Below are positions 30,924 through 40,379 of a DNA stretch of 42,140 nucleotides, in pieces. The stretch lies in NCBI GenBank assembly GCA_946497955.1, contig CAMMMH010000013.1:1-42140 (forward strand), written 5' to 3'. Position 1 is the first letter of the stretch. Each line of letters begins with the position of its first letter. The notes beneath the pieces are model-generated. The model did no database searches. It was not told the DNA's origin and was given only the letters and a program-made list of their open reading frames with translations. Position numbers and translations under genes: made by a program. The stretch is from an uncultured Mycoplasmatota bacterium (GTDB lineage Bacteria > Bacillota_I > Bacilli_A > RF39 > UBA660).

Positions 30924-30990
30924 AGTTTACACCTCCGATAGATTTCTTTTAAACTGTTAATATAATAGCATAAACACCCAATAAATGCAA

Positions 30991-31626
30991 CTAAGATTTG
31001 GCTTTGTTCTTTGTTTTCTCACTATTTTTCATAAGTTCCTCATAATCACCAGTCTTAGAAACAATATTATAACCATGCTCTAATCTAAACTTTTTCCTAT
31101 CTTCTGCTTTCATAACAAATACCTCATCTGCAATATCCATATGTAATATTCCATCTAAATGGTCATACTCATGAGATAAAACGGTCGCTTCAAATCCTTC
31201 AAATATTTCTCTATGTTTATTACCATCAATATCAAAATACTCTAACATTATTTTATACGGTCTCCTAACATGACCAAAATTATCTAAACAACTAGCACAA
31301 GCTTCCCAATAATCAGTTAACCCTTCTCTAGAAATTATAACAGGATTTATCAAGACTCTTGCCTCATTATAATTTTTCTCTTCTAAACTAACACTATCAT
31401 CTTGAATTTTGTTTACAATATCTAAATTTGTATTTTTTAAATAAATTATTCTTTTTGGAATACCTAACTGCACTGCTGCCATAGCGAGTACCTCTTCTTC
31501 TTTACAATATTTATCTAAAACAGCAATATCTTTTTTTAATGATTTATCATTAAAATCTACAGGAAGGGAAACTTGTCTTAAATACTCTTCATTATCGGCA
31601 ATTGTCACTACTTTTATATCACTCAT
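30991..31626 (-). CDS. def: Peptide deformylase family protein
   Basis: The 211-residue protein has the three deformylase motifs in somewhat divergent form. Motif 1 is VLAMAAVQLGIPKRI (usually GLAAxQ), motif 2 is EACASCLD (usually EGCLS; the Cys ligand is present), and motif 3 is LSHEYDHLDGIL with the HExxH zinc site. It removes formyl groups from nascent proteins. The ATG has GGAGGTT. The length is longer than the usual 150-190 residues, with a lysine-rich C-terminal tail. The divergent motif 2 suggests either a lineage variant or a second copy, so the gene symbol is tentative. Confidence 0.85.
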   Translation of the reverse strand: MSDIKVVTIADNEEYLRQVSLPVDFNDKSLKKDIAVLDKYCKEEEVLAMAAVQLGIPKRIIYLKNTNLDIVNKIQDDSVSLEEKNYNEARVLINPVIISREGLTDYWEACASCLDNFGHVRRPYKIMLEYFDIDGNKHREIFEGFEATVLSHEYDHLDGILHMDIADEVFVMKAEDRKKFRLEHGYNIVSKTGDYEELMKNSEKTKNKAKS

Positions 31627-31690
31627 TTAAATAACCTCCATTTAGGCAGAAAGAGCCTATTTACTAAGCTCTTAAGATATTCTACTTTAT

Positions 31691-32228
31691 TCAATATTTA
31701 ATAACATTATTATTTAATAAACATTTAACTTCGTCCTTTTCACAACTACTAATTAATTTTACAAAATTTGATGCACTTTTATCTAATTCTTCTAAAGTAG
31801 TATTTTCAACTATATAATCATATGAATAATTATCAACATTTGCATCAGAGTAATTAGTAGTTATATTAGCAAGTCCGGCTCTTTTAACTAATAAAGTTTT
31901 AGCAGAAAAAGTATTAGCTGCTCGTTCAATTTCTTCAGGCTCCCTTATATGAATAAATAATATATCAGAATCAGAAATCTCAAATTTTGAAACAGCTTCC
32001 TTTATACTATTAAATGAAAAATCATTATAATCTGTTGTTAACTTTTTTAAATCACTTAAAAATCTGCGGTCTTTTTCAGTTTTCTTACCATCCTATCAAA
32101 GTTGCTATTTCTTTTACTTTATCAATTGAGGAAAAATTCATTATACTTCCATATTTTGAACAAAACTCTACAAATGTATCTTTACCACTACCACCAGTTC
32201 CATTTATTATTATAATCTGTTTTTCCAT
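31691..32228 (-). pseudogene. Frameshifted P-loop nucleotide/phosphomevalonate-like kinase
   Basis: An intact RBS GGAGGGGG and ATG (32,226-32,228) start MEKQIIIINGTGGSGKDTF, a P-loop, then FSSIDKVKEIATLIGW, where a TAA ends the frame at about 32,088. Shifting frame restores GKKTEKDRRFLSDLKKLT and on to ILFIHIREPEEIERAA, LLVKRA and YDYIVENTTLEELDK, ending at 31,691. The family normally has IGWDGKKT, so the break equals loss of one GATGG from a GATGGGATGG-like tandem. It is a dNMP/phosphomevalonate-kinase-like ATPase, inactivated once and otherwise well preserved, so the loss is recent or phase-variable. Confidence 0.8.
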
Positions 32229-32261
32229 AATCCCCCTCCAAATATTATATTAATAGATATT

Positions 32262-33494
32262 TTATTTTAAGCTTAACTTTTCTTCTATTCTCATTAATTG
32301 ATTATATTTACATATTCTATCTGTTCTTGACATAGAACCAGTCTTAATTTGACCAAGGTCAAGTCCAACAGCAAGGTCTGCAATAGTAGTATCTTCAGTT
32401 TCACCGCTTCTATGAGAAATAATCGTTTTATAATTATGAGATTTAGCAAGTTCAATAGTCTCAAGTGTCTCCGTAATAGTACCGATTTGATTTACTTTTA
32501 ATAGGATTGCATTACCAGCTTTATTATCGATACCTTTTTGTAGACATTCTTTATTAGTAACAAATAAATCATCACCAACAAGTTGAATCTTGTCTCCAAG
32601 TAATGCTGTTACTTTACTAAATCCTTCCCAGTCATTTTCATCTACTGGGTCTTCAATAGAAATAATAGGATAAGTATTAACTAAATCTTCATAATATTTA
32701 ATCAACTCATCAGTACTAAGTACTTTACCTTCTCCTACAAGGTTATATTTACCATCACTATAGAACTCGCTTGCTGCAACATCTATTGCATAACATACAT
32801 CTTTTCCAGGTTCATATCCAGCACGTTTAACAGCTTCAGTAATTAACTCAAATCCTTCTTTATTAGTTTTAAGATTAGGAGCAAAACCACCTTCATCTCC
32901 AACACTAGTAGCATATCCCTTCTCTTTTAAAACATTCTTAAGACTATGGAATACTTCAGCACCTACTCTAACTCTCTCATGAATAGTATCTCTTTGAGGT
33001 ATAATCATATACTCTTGAAAATCTAATGAGTTATCAGCATGAGCACCTCCGTTAATGATATTCATCATAGGTACAGGTAAAGTCTTACCATCTCCAACAT
33101 ACTCATATAACTCTTTTCCACAAGCTTTAGCAGCAGCCTTTAAACAAGCCATAGAAACACCAAGTATTGCATTAGCACCTAATTTACTCTTAGTCTTAGT
33201 ACCATCTAACTCTAGCATTTTATAATCTATTTCTTTTTGTTTAGTAACATCCATTCCAATTAGATAATCACGTAAAATAGTATTAACATTATTAACAGCA
33301 TTTAATACACCTTTACCATTAAATCTACTCTTATCTCCATCTCTCATTTCTAAAGCTTCTCTTTCACCTGTAGAAGCTCCACTAGGTACAGCAGCCCTAC
33401 CCATAACACCATTATCAAGTATTACATCTACTTCAACAGTAGGGTTACCTCTTGAATCTAATATTTCTCTTCCTATAATATTTTTAATATTCAT
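32262..33494 (-). CDS. eno: Enolase
   Basis: The 410-residue enzyme interconverts 2-phosphoglycerate and phosphoenolpyruvate. Visible signatures are [43 protein letters not shown], the metal ligands in [20 protein letters not shown] and [10 protein letters not shown], and [10 protein letters not shown] with the catalytic Lys, then [11 protein letters not shown]. It is slightly shorter than the usual 425-435 residues because the C-terminus ends at EEKLSLK. I start at ATG 33,492-33,494 with AAAGGATG. A HIT-family gene lies 13 bp upstream, so the two are probably co-transcribed. Confidence 0.98.
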   Translation of the reverse strand: MNIKNIIGREILDSRGNPTVEVDVILDNGVMGRAAVPSGASTGEREALEMRDGDKSRFNGKGVLNAVNNVNTILRDYLIGMDVTKQKEIDYKMLELDGTKTKSKLGANAILGVSMACLKAAAKACGKELYEYVGDGKTLPVPMMNIINGGAHADNSLDFQEYMIIPQRDTIHERVRVGAEVFHSLKNVLKEKGYATSVGDEGGFAPNLKTNKEGFELITEAVKRAGYEPGKDVCYAIDVAASEFYSDGKYNLVGEGKVLSTDELIKYYEDLVNTYPIISIEDPVDENDWEGFSKVTALLGDKIQLVGDDLFVTNKECLQKGIDNKAGNAILLKVNQIGTITETLETIELAKSHNYKTIISHRSGETEDTTIADLAVGLDLGQIKTGSMSRTDRICKYNQLMRIEEKLSLK

Positions 33495-33507
33495 AAAATC
33501 ATCCTTT

Positions 33508-33903
33508 CTATTTTTTAAAATATCTACTATAAACAACATCGACAGGTAATTTTTCTGGTTGTTGTTCTAAAGTCTTATCCCTAGGTATAACATGCATATG
33601 AAAATGTTTTACATTTTGGGCATTATCCATATTCCAAAGATAAGTAATACCATCTGTTCCTATTGTATCTTTAATAAGTTCTCTCATCTTTTGAGCTACA
33701 TCTATCATATGCAATAACAGTCCATCCTCTTTTAGCACATCACTTGTATCTACAATATGTTTTTTAGGAACAATAAGCATATGACCATTAAAATCAGGAC
33801 TACTATCTAAAAAAACAAAAACTTTATCATCTTCATATATTTTGTAGGAATCAACCTCTTTATTAGCAATCTTACAAAATATACAATCTTTGTGGTAATC
33901 CAT
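33508..33903 (-). CDS. HIT-family hydrolase
   Basis: The 131-residue protein has the N-terminal zinc-type [11 protein letters not shown] and [26 protein letters not shown], and the histidine triad HFHMHVIPR (HxHxH). HIT hydrolases cleave AMP-linked nucleosides and related phosphoramidates. The start is ATG with GAGGAGGAG. The stop lies 13 bp before eno, an unusual but simple pairing that suggests a shared transcript. Confidence 0.92.
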   Translation of the reverse strand: MDYHKDCIFCKIANKEVDSYKIYEDDKVFVFLDSSPDFNGHMLIVPKKHIVDTSDVLKEDGLLLHMIDVAQKMRELIKDTIGTDGITYLWNMDNAQNVKHFHMHVIPRDKTLEQQPEKLPVDVVYSRYFKK

Positions 33904-33974
33904 TATAAACTCCTCCTCCTCTTGCAATATATATTATATCACTATTTTACTATTATTTAAATCTATCTTTTAAA

Positions 33975-34910
33975 TTAACCTAAACTAACATAACATTTAT
34001 CTTTTAAAAATTGTTTAATCTTATCAGTATCTTTTCCTTCATAATACATAATTAACAGTTTCTTATAATCTTCTACTAAATCTCCGGGAATAGAGATAAT
34101 ACCTAATCCTCTTGATATCAAATGATGATTAGCAAAAATAACAGCAGTTCTCTTATTACCATCAATAAATATCTGTCTTTTCATAACATACAACAATAAC
34201 TCTATTGCAAGACTAACATCATCTAATTTACTATTTAAAATGTCATTAAGCTCCTCTACTACCTGACTCTCTATAGGAATACTAGGTATCCAAGTTGTCC
34301 CACCTATCTTAGCAGGAGTACTCCTAACCTTACCTGCATTATAATAAAAAGCTTCAAGAATTAACTTATTAATTTGTGATAAAAAAGAAAAATTCTCTTC
34401 AGCCATAATAACATTTTCGTCTAAAACAAATTCCCAAGCATGTTTTAAATTAACAACTTTCATAATATCAGTAGAAGTCATACCATTTACTTTACCGCCT
34501 TCTATAATACTTTCAGTATCAGCATAAGTAGTAACCACACCTTCTAACATCGCTTGATTATAAATAGAATCTACCAAATTTCTCTTAGCAAAATCTATAT
34601 TAAGTTTAACTTCATTACTAAGTTCACTCTCTTGATAATTTAACTCTTTTAATTTTTTCTCTAAAGTCTTTATTTCTTTCTTTAACTCTTTAGACTTTAG
34701 ATTATTATTTAAAATCAAATTATACAAATCATCACTATATTCTCCCACATACTTAGATACATTTCTACCAAGTTCTCTATAATGTACATAAATGTATTTC
34801 TTTTCATCTTTTTCTCTAATTTCAATAGAACCAAAAATCATGTTATTAAGTTGTTCTTCTAAACTATGTTTATAATGTAAAGTGTCCATTATTTCAACAT
34901 TATTATTCAT
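33975..34910 (-). CDS. Fic-family protein lacking the catalytic His
   Basis: The 311-residue protein has a long charged N-terminal half with a coiled coil (about 70-110), then the Fic domain. The core motif is QIFIDGNKRTAV (residues 246-257) where active AMPylators have HPFxDGN(G/K)R: the His is Gln, a one-base change from a His codon. The anion-hole and Arg residues remain. Upstream AMLEGVV resembles the inhibitory-helix region without its Ser/Thr. AMPylation is therefore doubtful; it may be inactive or use another chemistry. The start is ATG with AAAGGAGCG. The nonsense-disrupted gene lies just upstream. Confidence 0.82.
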   Translation of the reverse strand: MNNNVEIMDTLHYKHSLEEQLNNMIFGSIEIREKDEKKYIYVHYRELGRNVSKYVGEYSDDLYNLILNNNLKSKELKKEIKTLEKKLKELNYQESELSNEVKLNIDFAKRNLVDSIYNQAMLEGVVTTYADTESIIEGGKVNGMTSTDIMKVVNLKHAWEFVLDENVIMAEENFSFLSQINKLILEAFYYNAGKVRSTPAKIGGTTWIPSIPIESQVVEELNDILNSKLDDVSLAIELLLYVMKRQIFIDGNKRTAVIFANHHLISRGLGIISIPGDLVEDYKKLLIMYYEGKDTDKIKQFLKDKCYVSLG

Positions 34911-34967
34911 AAATATCGCTCCTTTCTTAAACATATTCTACATCAAAAATAATAAAGTGTGAAACAT

Positions 34968-35372
34968 CTATTGAAGTTTCTTAATATTTTGTTTCACATT
35001 TTTATTATTCTTAAACTCACTCATTGATAATGCAGAAAGCAAATTTACAGGAACAATACTACAGCCATCTCTTTCTTCTGCAACAGCAACATAAGCTTCA
35101 GGATAGAAATCTCCTAGTATGCTAGCAGCATAAGAAACATCATTAATAGGGCTTTCTTTTAAAAGCTCATTAACTTGTAAATTTAACTCTTCCATTTTAG
35201 ATTCATAATTAAGTAGAGTATTTCTTCCATAAATAACAAATACTCTAAATAAATATTTAAGACCTAACTCTTCCGCTTCCTTTATATCGTTTTCAAAAGT
35301 TACTATATCACTGTTCTTATCAAAAGTAAGTACTAAAGTATTATAATCTTAATCTTCAAATCTAGTCATCAT
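34968..35372 (-). pseudogene. Small gene interrupted by an early TAA
   Basis: AGGAGG and ATGATG (35,367-35,372) start MMTRFED, then TAA (35,349-35,351), after which the same frame stays open for about 126 codons: DYNTLVLTFDKNSD, then ELGLKYLFRVFVIYGRN, and finally EELNLQVNELLKES, SPINDVSYAASILGD and NVKQNIKKLQ. No start codon with an RBS exists soon after the TAA; an internal ATG at 35,195 could give only the last 75 residues. I do not recognise the family. One substitution explains the stop, so the gene is probably a recent pseudogene, though recoding cannot be excluded. Confidence 0.65.
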
Positions 35373-35402
35373 ATTTAAACCTCCTAAAAGCTCATAACAA
35401 AA

Positions 35403-35951
35403 TTAATATTTTCTTTTCCTTCTCTTTTTACAAACAGCCGTTTTAATATATTGATATTTCTTTTCTAAAGCTAAATTATATAACTGCTCTAAATTTAAAA
35501 AATAAGTCAAAGATGCTCCTGTCTCATTAATTAAAGAATTAATTAACATATTTTTTGAATTCTGATAAAATTCCATATCATCTTTAAATACTTCTTTAAA
35601 ATCAACCTCTTCTAATTTTATTGTAATATCTTTTCTTATATTAGTATAAGGTTTCTCACACATTTTATATGCTGCATCCACTGCTATAGAAGCATTAACA
35701 AGCTTTTCTTCAGTAAAGCCATGTTTATTAACAGCAACCATCATACAAGATGCCATTTTAAATGTATCTAAGTCTCCCACAACATAATTCTTTCGCAAAT
35801 ATTCACATAGAACTTTATATTCCAAAATAATATCATGTATTATTGATAAACTATCTTCCTGTACATCTACATTATTTTCATTTGCCACACCAATAAGTAA
35901 ATTAATTAATTCTCTATTTCCTATTTTGGCACTATTTATACTATTTTTCAC
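35403..35951 (-). CDS. Hypothetical protein downstream of murD
   Basis: I do not recognise this 182-residue, mostly helical protein. It has LLIGVANENNVDVQED, a Cys/Met-rich helix FKMASCMMVAVNKHG, NASIAVDAAYKMCEKPY, and a very basic end KKRRKRKY. The start is GTG (35,949-35,951), inside the last codons of murD (11-bp overlap), with GGAG 11 nt upstream, so it is translationally coupled to murD. The function is unknown. Confidence 0.6.
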   Translation of the reverse strand: MKNSINSAKIGNRELINLLIGVANENNVDVQEDSLSIIHDIILEYKVLCEYLRKNYVVGDLDTFKMASCMMVAVNKHGFTEEKLVNASIAVDAAYKMCEKPYTNIRKDITIKLEEVDFKEVFKDDMEFYQNSKNMLINSLINETGASLTYFLNLEQLYNLALEKKYQYIKTAVCKKRRKRKY

Positions 35952-37296
35952 TGTCTTTAAAACTCCTAACTATATCTCTAAATTCATCCCCTCTATCTTC
36001 ACACTGTTTATATTGGTCCCATGATGCTGATGCCGGGCTAAGTAACACCGTATCACCATCCACCACTACACTATTAATGTAATCCATCGCTTTGTTTAGT
36101 TTTTCAAAGGTATTAGTCTTAATACCAACACTCTCTCCATATTCTTTAACTCTATCACGACATTCTCCAATACCAACTATCTCTTTAACAGGACTAATAA
36201 AGTTATCTAAATCATGAAAGTCTTGACCTCTTTCTAAGCCTCCAAGTATTAAGATGACATTTTTATCAAATGATGATAAAGCTATCTGGGTACATTTAGT
36301 ATTAGTCGCTTCTGTATCATTATAATAATCTACACCCTTAACTTTATCAATAAACTCCAATCTATGTCTAACACCAGTAAATGTTTTTAAAACACTAATA
36401 ATAGACTCATTATCTACTCCAACTTCTTTCGCTATCATCATAGCCCCAAGAGCATTCTCAACGTTATGATTACCTTTAAGTAGAAACTCATCCCTATTCA
36501 TAATAAACTCATCATAGTAATAAAGTTTATTATCTAACATATAAGCCCCATTTATCTCGCGTTTAGAAGAAAAATACTTAACATTACTCTTAATATTTCT
36601 AGTACCCTTCATAACTTCATCATTTTCTATATTTAGTATTGCAATATCATCATCACACTGATTTTTAAATAATTTAAGTTTATCTTCTTTATAAGCTTCA
36701 TAACTACCAAAGAAATCTATATGAGCTTCTGACAAGTTAGTCATCAATGCAATATGAGGATTAAACTTATCCATATTGGCAAGTTGTTGGCAAGATACCT
36801 CCATGACAATAATATCACCACTTTCTAATTTATCTAGAAAACTACACAAAGGATAGCCAATATTACCTGCTAAATGTACTCTTTTTCCACTCTTTTTTAT
36901 CATCTCATAAGTAAGAGTTGTTGTAGTAGTCTTTCCATTAGTACCTGTAATTCCAATCAAAGTAACATCATCTGGTAATAATCTATAAGCCATCTCTGCC
37001 TCATTAATAACAGGAATCCCTAACTCCTTAGCCTTAACTACATACTTATGGTCATTTCTAATACCAGGATTTTTAATAATATAATCAAAACTATCATCAA
37101 GTAAATCATCAGGATGACTATCAAATATTAAAGTAATACCTAACTCCTCTAACTCTTTAACTTTCTTATCATCTTGTTTATCCCTACTACCACCATCATT
37201 TAATATAATAGTATTATTATGCTTACTTAAATACTTACATGCCTCATAGCCACTGCGAGCCATCCCTAATACTAATATTTTTTTATTTTCAAACAT
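35941..37296 (-). CDS. murD: UDP-N-acetylmuramoylalanine--D-glutamate ligase MurD
   Basis: The 451-residue Mur ligase adds D-Glu to UDP-MurNAc-L-Ala. The N-terminal Rossmann part is KILVLGMARSGYEACKYL, the ATP site is GITGTNGKTTTTTL (about 113-126), the substrate motifs are NLSEAHIDFFGS and VENALGAMMIA, and the C-terminal domain has ILGGLERGQDF and LLSPASASWDQY. I start at the second ATG (37,294-37,296) after GAGGAA. Its presence, together with a FemABX gene diverging upstream, points to a peptidoglycan-containing cell. Confidence 0.97.
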   Translation of the reverse strand: MFENKKILVLGMARSGYEACKYLSKHNNTIILNDGGSRDKQDDKKVKELEELGITLIFDSHPDDLLDDSFDYIIKNPGIRNDHKYVVKAKELGIPVINEAEMAYRLLPDDVTLIGITGTNGKTTTTTLTYEMIKKSGKRVHLAGNIGYPLCSFLDKLESGDIIVMEVSCQQLANMDKFNPHIALMTNLSEAHIDFFGSYEAYKEDKLKLFKNQCDDDIAILNIENDEVMKGTRNIKSNVKYFSSKREINGAYMLDNKLYYYDEFIMNRDEFLLKGNHNVENALGAMMIAKEVGVDNESIISVLKTFTGVRHRLEFIDKVKGVDYYNDTEATNTKCTQIALSSFDKNVILILGGLERGQDFHDLDNFISPVKEIVGIGECRDRVKEYGESVGIKTNTFEKLNKAMDYINSVVVDGDTVLLSPASASWDQYKQCEDRGDEFRDIVRSFKDSEK

Positions 37297-37357
37297 AAGC
37301 ATTCCTCATTTCTCTACTAACATTATACTAAATTATGGAAATATTTAAACCCTTTAA

Positions 37358-37386
37358 TTGAAAAGTATCTAATATATTGATATAAT
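37358..37386 (+). promoter_or_regulatory. Promoter of the FemABX gene
   Basis: TTGAAA (37,358-37,363) and TATAAT (37,381-37,386) with a 17-bp spacer, 27 bp upstream of the start codon, in the divergent region shared with murD. Confidence 0.75.
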
Positions 37387-37413
37387 TTAATAAAGGAAAG
37401 GGAAGTAGAGGAT

Positions 37414-38658
37414 ATGAAGATAATAACTTTAGATGAAATAAGTTTTGATAAATTTGCAAGTACTCATAAATATCGTAACTATTATCAAACATCAGCATAT
37501 GCCAAGACTATAAAAAATCATGGCTATGATATTCACTATATAGGTATTATAGATGATTTAGGTAATCTAATAGGAGCATCTCTACTTCTTTATAAAGAAG
37601 TATTTATGAACTATAAAATTGCCTATGCTCCTCGTGGTTTTCTTTTTGACTACACAAATATTAATAATTTAAAAGAATTAGCAACTAGACTAAAGAAGTT
37701 ACTAAGTAAACAAGGCTTTATCTCAGTTACAATCGACCCTTATCTTCCTGTTAATATCAGAGATAAAAATGGTAAAATAATGAATATTAATAACGAAGCT
37801 AATATTGCTTTAGAAAACTTAAAAGCCAGTGGTTTTAACTATCTAGGACCTAATCTCTTCTTTGAAAGTAAAAAACCTAGATTTGAAGCAATTATAACAC
37901 TTGATAACGATATTAAAGACATTTACCAAAGTTTTGAAAAAAGAGTAAGACACAAAATAAAGAAAGCTATTAGAAGTGGCGTTGAAATATATAAAGGCAG
38001 TAAAGAAGAATTAGAATTATTTTATGAACTTATCAAAAAGAAATATAATAAACCTCTTAGTTATTATATTGATTTATATAACAATTTTGAAAATAATATT
38101 GATTTATACTTTGCTAAACTAAATACCGAAACTTTTGTAATTACAAGTAGATTACAATATGAAAGAGAAATAGAAATAAACAATGATTTAGCCAATAAAA
38201 TTCAAGCAACATCTAATGCCAATTCTAAAAAGAAATTAATTAATGAAAAGATGGAATCAGACAAGTTAGTAAACACCTACAAAAAGAACCTTGTCTGGGC
38301 TACTAACTTATTAAAGGATAACCCTGAAGGATTAATTATTGGAACATCTTTAAATTTAACTTATGACAACGTCTGTTACTTAATTATAGAAGGTTTTAAT
38401 CAAAGTTTTAAAACTCTAAACCCTAACTATCTTATAAAATGGAAAATGATAAATGACTACAAAAATAAGAATATAAAATATATAAATTTAAATGCTGTCA
38501 GTGGCGAATTTACAAAGATAAATAAATATAGTGGTCTTAATGAAATGAAACTAGGATTTAATTCTTTAGTAACAGAATACATTGGCGAGTTTGAATTAAT
38601 TATAAGTCCTCTACCATATAATTTATATAAAAATCTAAACAAAGAAAAGAAAAAGTAA
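37414..38658 (+). CDS. FemABX peptidyltransferase
   Basis: The 414-residue protein matches FemABX enzymes, which add the first amino acids of the interpeptide bridge to lipid II from aminoacyl-tRNA. It has the double GNAT-like layout: FASTHKYRNYYQTSAYAKTI, IAYAPRGFLFDY, VTIDPYLPV, FEKRVRHKIKKAIRSGVEIYKGSKEE, then a coiled-coil insertion (about 245-285) and YLIIEGFNQSFKTLNPNYLIKWKMI ending in KYSGLNEMKLGFNS. The start is ATG with AAAGGAAAGGGAAG. Residue specificity cannot be told. It diverges from murD across a consensus promoter. Confidence 0.9.
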   Translation: MKIITLDEISFDKFASTHKYRNYYQTSAYAKTIKNHGYDIHYIGIIDDLGNLIGASLLLYKEVFMNYKIAYAPRGFLFDYTNINNLKELATRLKKLLSKQGFISVTIDPYLPVNIRDKNGKIMNINNEANIALENLKASGFNYLGPNLFFESKKPRFEAIITLDNDIKDIYQSFEKRVRHKIKKAIRSGVEIYKGSKEELELFYELIKKKYNKPLSYYIDLYNNFENNIDLYFAKLNTETFVITSRLQYEREIEINNDLANKIQATSNANSKKKLINEKMESDKLVNTYKKNLVWATNLLKDNPEGLIIGTSLNLTYDNVCYLIIEGFNQSFKTLNPNYLIKWKMINDYKNKNIKYINLNAVSGEFTKINKYSGLNEMKLGFNSLVTEYIGEFELIISPLPYNLYKNLNKEKKK

Positions 38659-38763
38659 AAGACATATAGTAAGTAACAAGTTAAAGCAATTTTACACTTA
38701 TTATGTAAAATATACTACTAAATTATTAGTATTTATGTTATAAATAAAAAAAGGAGGATAATT

Positions 38764-39396
38764 ATGGAAAGTTTAAATGAACTACAACAACAATTAAGAA
38801 ATGCAGAAAGTGAACTAGCATCAATTAGTATCAAAAAACATAATCCAGTAAATTATGATTATGAAAGAGGCGAAACCTATGGAGAAGAAACTCATTATAA
38901 TGAATATAAAGATCAAGCTAGAGCTCATTATTTAAGAGAACGTATAGCACGTTTAAATGATAAAATTACAAACTATAATAAGTATGTTGAAGCTGAAAAA
39001 GAAAGAGCAGAATATTATCAAGGAGTAAGAAATGAAGCAAAGCAAAGAGAAATAACCGCTACAGCTCATGATATGTATGAACAAGCACAAAGTGACTATA
39101 ACAAAAAAAGTGTTTTTGGAAAAATAGGAGCTATCTTTACAGGCAAAAAGCCTAAAAAGTTATATGATAGCGATGATATCATGAAACAATACAGTGAAGC
39201 TGCAGAACAAGCAATTAATAATGAGTCTGTTGATAGAAAAATTGCAGAATTAGAACAGCAAAGACAACTATATCACGCTAAATTTAGTGGAAACACTCCA
39301 AGAGATGAAGCCCAAAGGGCTACTATGGATGCTCATATAGACAAAGAAATCGCTAAATTAAAAGGAGAAGATATGTCTAATGGAAAATCAAAATAA
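38764..39396 (+). CDS. Coiled-coil protein of unknown function
   Basis: The 210-residue product is almost entirely helical and rich in Glu, Lys, Gln and Ala. It has coiled coils at about 1-20, 50-110 and 155-200, and a break at KSVFGKIGAIFTGKKPKK, a short Gly/hydrophobic patch that might contact membrane or a partner. There is no signal peptide. A strong AAAAAGGAGG precedes the ATG. It overlaps the next small gene by 17 bp, so the two are coupled. I do not recognise a family. Confidence 0.6.
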   Translation: MESLNELQQQLRNAESELASISIKKHNPVNYDYERGETYGEETHYNEYKDQARAHYLRERIARLNDKITNYNKYVEAEKERAEYYQGVRNEAKQREITATAHDMYEQAQSDYNKKSVFGKIGAIFTGKKPKKLYDSDDIMKQYSEAAEQAINNESVDRKIAELEQQRQLYHAKFSGNTPRDEAQRATMDAHIDKEIAKLKGEDMSNGKSK

Positions 39397-39679
39397 TAAA
39401 GAATTTAATAATTTAGTAGAAGCTTATAAAAAACTTACTACTAAAGAAAAACAAGATGAAATTATAAAATTGTTTAAAGAAAATATCGCTGTTTGGGAAA
39501 AGTTAAACAATGATATAAATAATAAACATAATCTTTTATTAAATAGAGAAATAATAGATGTAAACAAAGATAATGCTACCTTAGATGATTTTTTAGAAGC
39601 TGTATTTGTTTATTTACATATGTTATCTGATTCTACCGCAAGTTTTGCTGAAAAAATTGCTAATGATTTCTACAAATAA
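39380..39679 (+). CDS. Small helical hypothetical protein
   Basis: I do not recognise this 99-residue acidic, helical protein (NLVEAYKKLTTKEKQDEIIK, then DDFLEAVFVYLHMLSDST). The ATG (39,380) lies inside the end of the coiled-coil gene with AAAGGAGAAG upstream, implying coupled translation and a two-protein unit. The stop is directly followed by a terminator. Confidence 0.55.
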   Translation: MENQNNKEFNNLVEAYKKLTTKEKQDEIIKLFKENIAVWEKLNNDINNKHNLLLNREIIDVNKDNATLDDFLEAVFVYLHMLSDSTASFAEKIANDFYK

Positions 39680-39705
39680 AAATATTCTAATCGCTAGAAT
39701 ATTTT
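39679..39705. terminator. Bidirectional terminator
   Basis: AAAATATTCTA (39,679-39,689) and TAGAATATTTT (39,695-39,705) form a perfect 11-bp stem with a 5-nt loop and a T-tract. The stop codon of the leftward gene (39,687-39,689) is inside the stem. Confidence 0.75.
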
Positions 39706-40334
39706 TTTATATCGTCTTCATTAAAGCAAAGGCTATCCATTATTTCATTAGCAACTTTTTCCCACTCTTCATAAGTATTAACAGAACAGTTGAATTCAAC
39801 AGTAACTAATTTATTATCAAGAGTAAAGAATCTCATATTATAATATGTATTCGCATCCGTTACCACTAATCTTGCAAAAGTCTTATCATATTTTTGATAT
39901 ACTCCACTATCTATTACAGTCATACCTGTAAGACCTGCTACCCTGTTATTAAGATATGCTTCTAAACCATCATCAGTCATATCTTCATTAGTAGTACTAA
40001 CAAAAACATGTTCAGAATCTGTCTCACTCATAAATACAAGTTCTGGACGATTATTATAATTATATTTACTCTTTAACGTCGCCTCATCTAACATTGTAAA
40101 AGTATCAGGAACATTTAAAAAGAAACTACTATCAACTCTATACGTCTTAAAATTAATCTCCACTCCATTAACTTCAATTTTATCTTCCTTCTCTTCAACT
40201 TCCTCTTGTTTTTTATCTTCCTGTTTATTAATTGATTTTACATGGTTGTCATGAATCATATTAGCAAGAAAGAAAGCAATCACTACTATTACAACAATAC
40301 CAACAACACCTAAAATAATATCTTTTCTTTTCAT
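39687..40334 (-). CDS. Membrane-anchored extracellular protein of unknown function
   Basis: The 215-residue product has one N-terminal membrane helix (about 6-26, ILGVVGIVVIVVIAFFLANM), a charged Glu/Lys linker (about 38-55) and an extracellular alpha/beta domain with SFFLNVPDTFTMLDEAT, VFVSTTNEDMTDDGLEAYL and YNMRFFTLDNKLVTVEFNC. The pattern resembles PsbP/DUF-type lipoprotein domains, but I cannot name a family. I start at ATG 40,332-40,334; the RBS is weak (GGTG). Confidence 0.6.
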   Translation of the reverse strand: MKRKDIILGVVGIVVIVVIAFFLANMIHDNHVKSINKQEDKKQEEVEEKEDKIEVNGVEINFKTYRVDSSFFLNVPDTFTMLDEATLKSKYNYNNRPELVFMSETDSEHVFVSTTNEDMTDDGLEAYLNNRVAGLTGMTVIDSGVYQKYDKTFARLVVTDANTYYNMRFFTLDNKLVTVEFNCSVNTYEEWEKVANEIMDSLCFNEDDIKKYSSD

Positions 40335-40379
40335 ATTTAACACCATAATAAGTATATCATTTATAATAACAAACGTAAA

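Noticed and set aside
32014-32253. Plus-strand 79-codon frame
   Set aside because: It is antisense to the frameshifted kinase, whose protein motifs are clear on the other strand.
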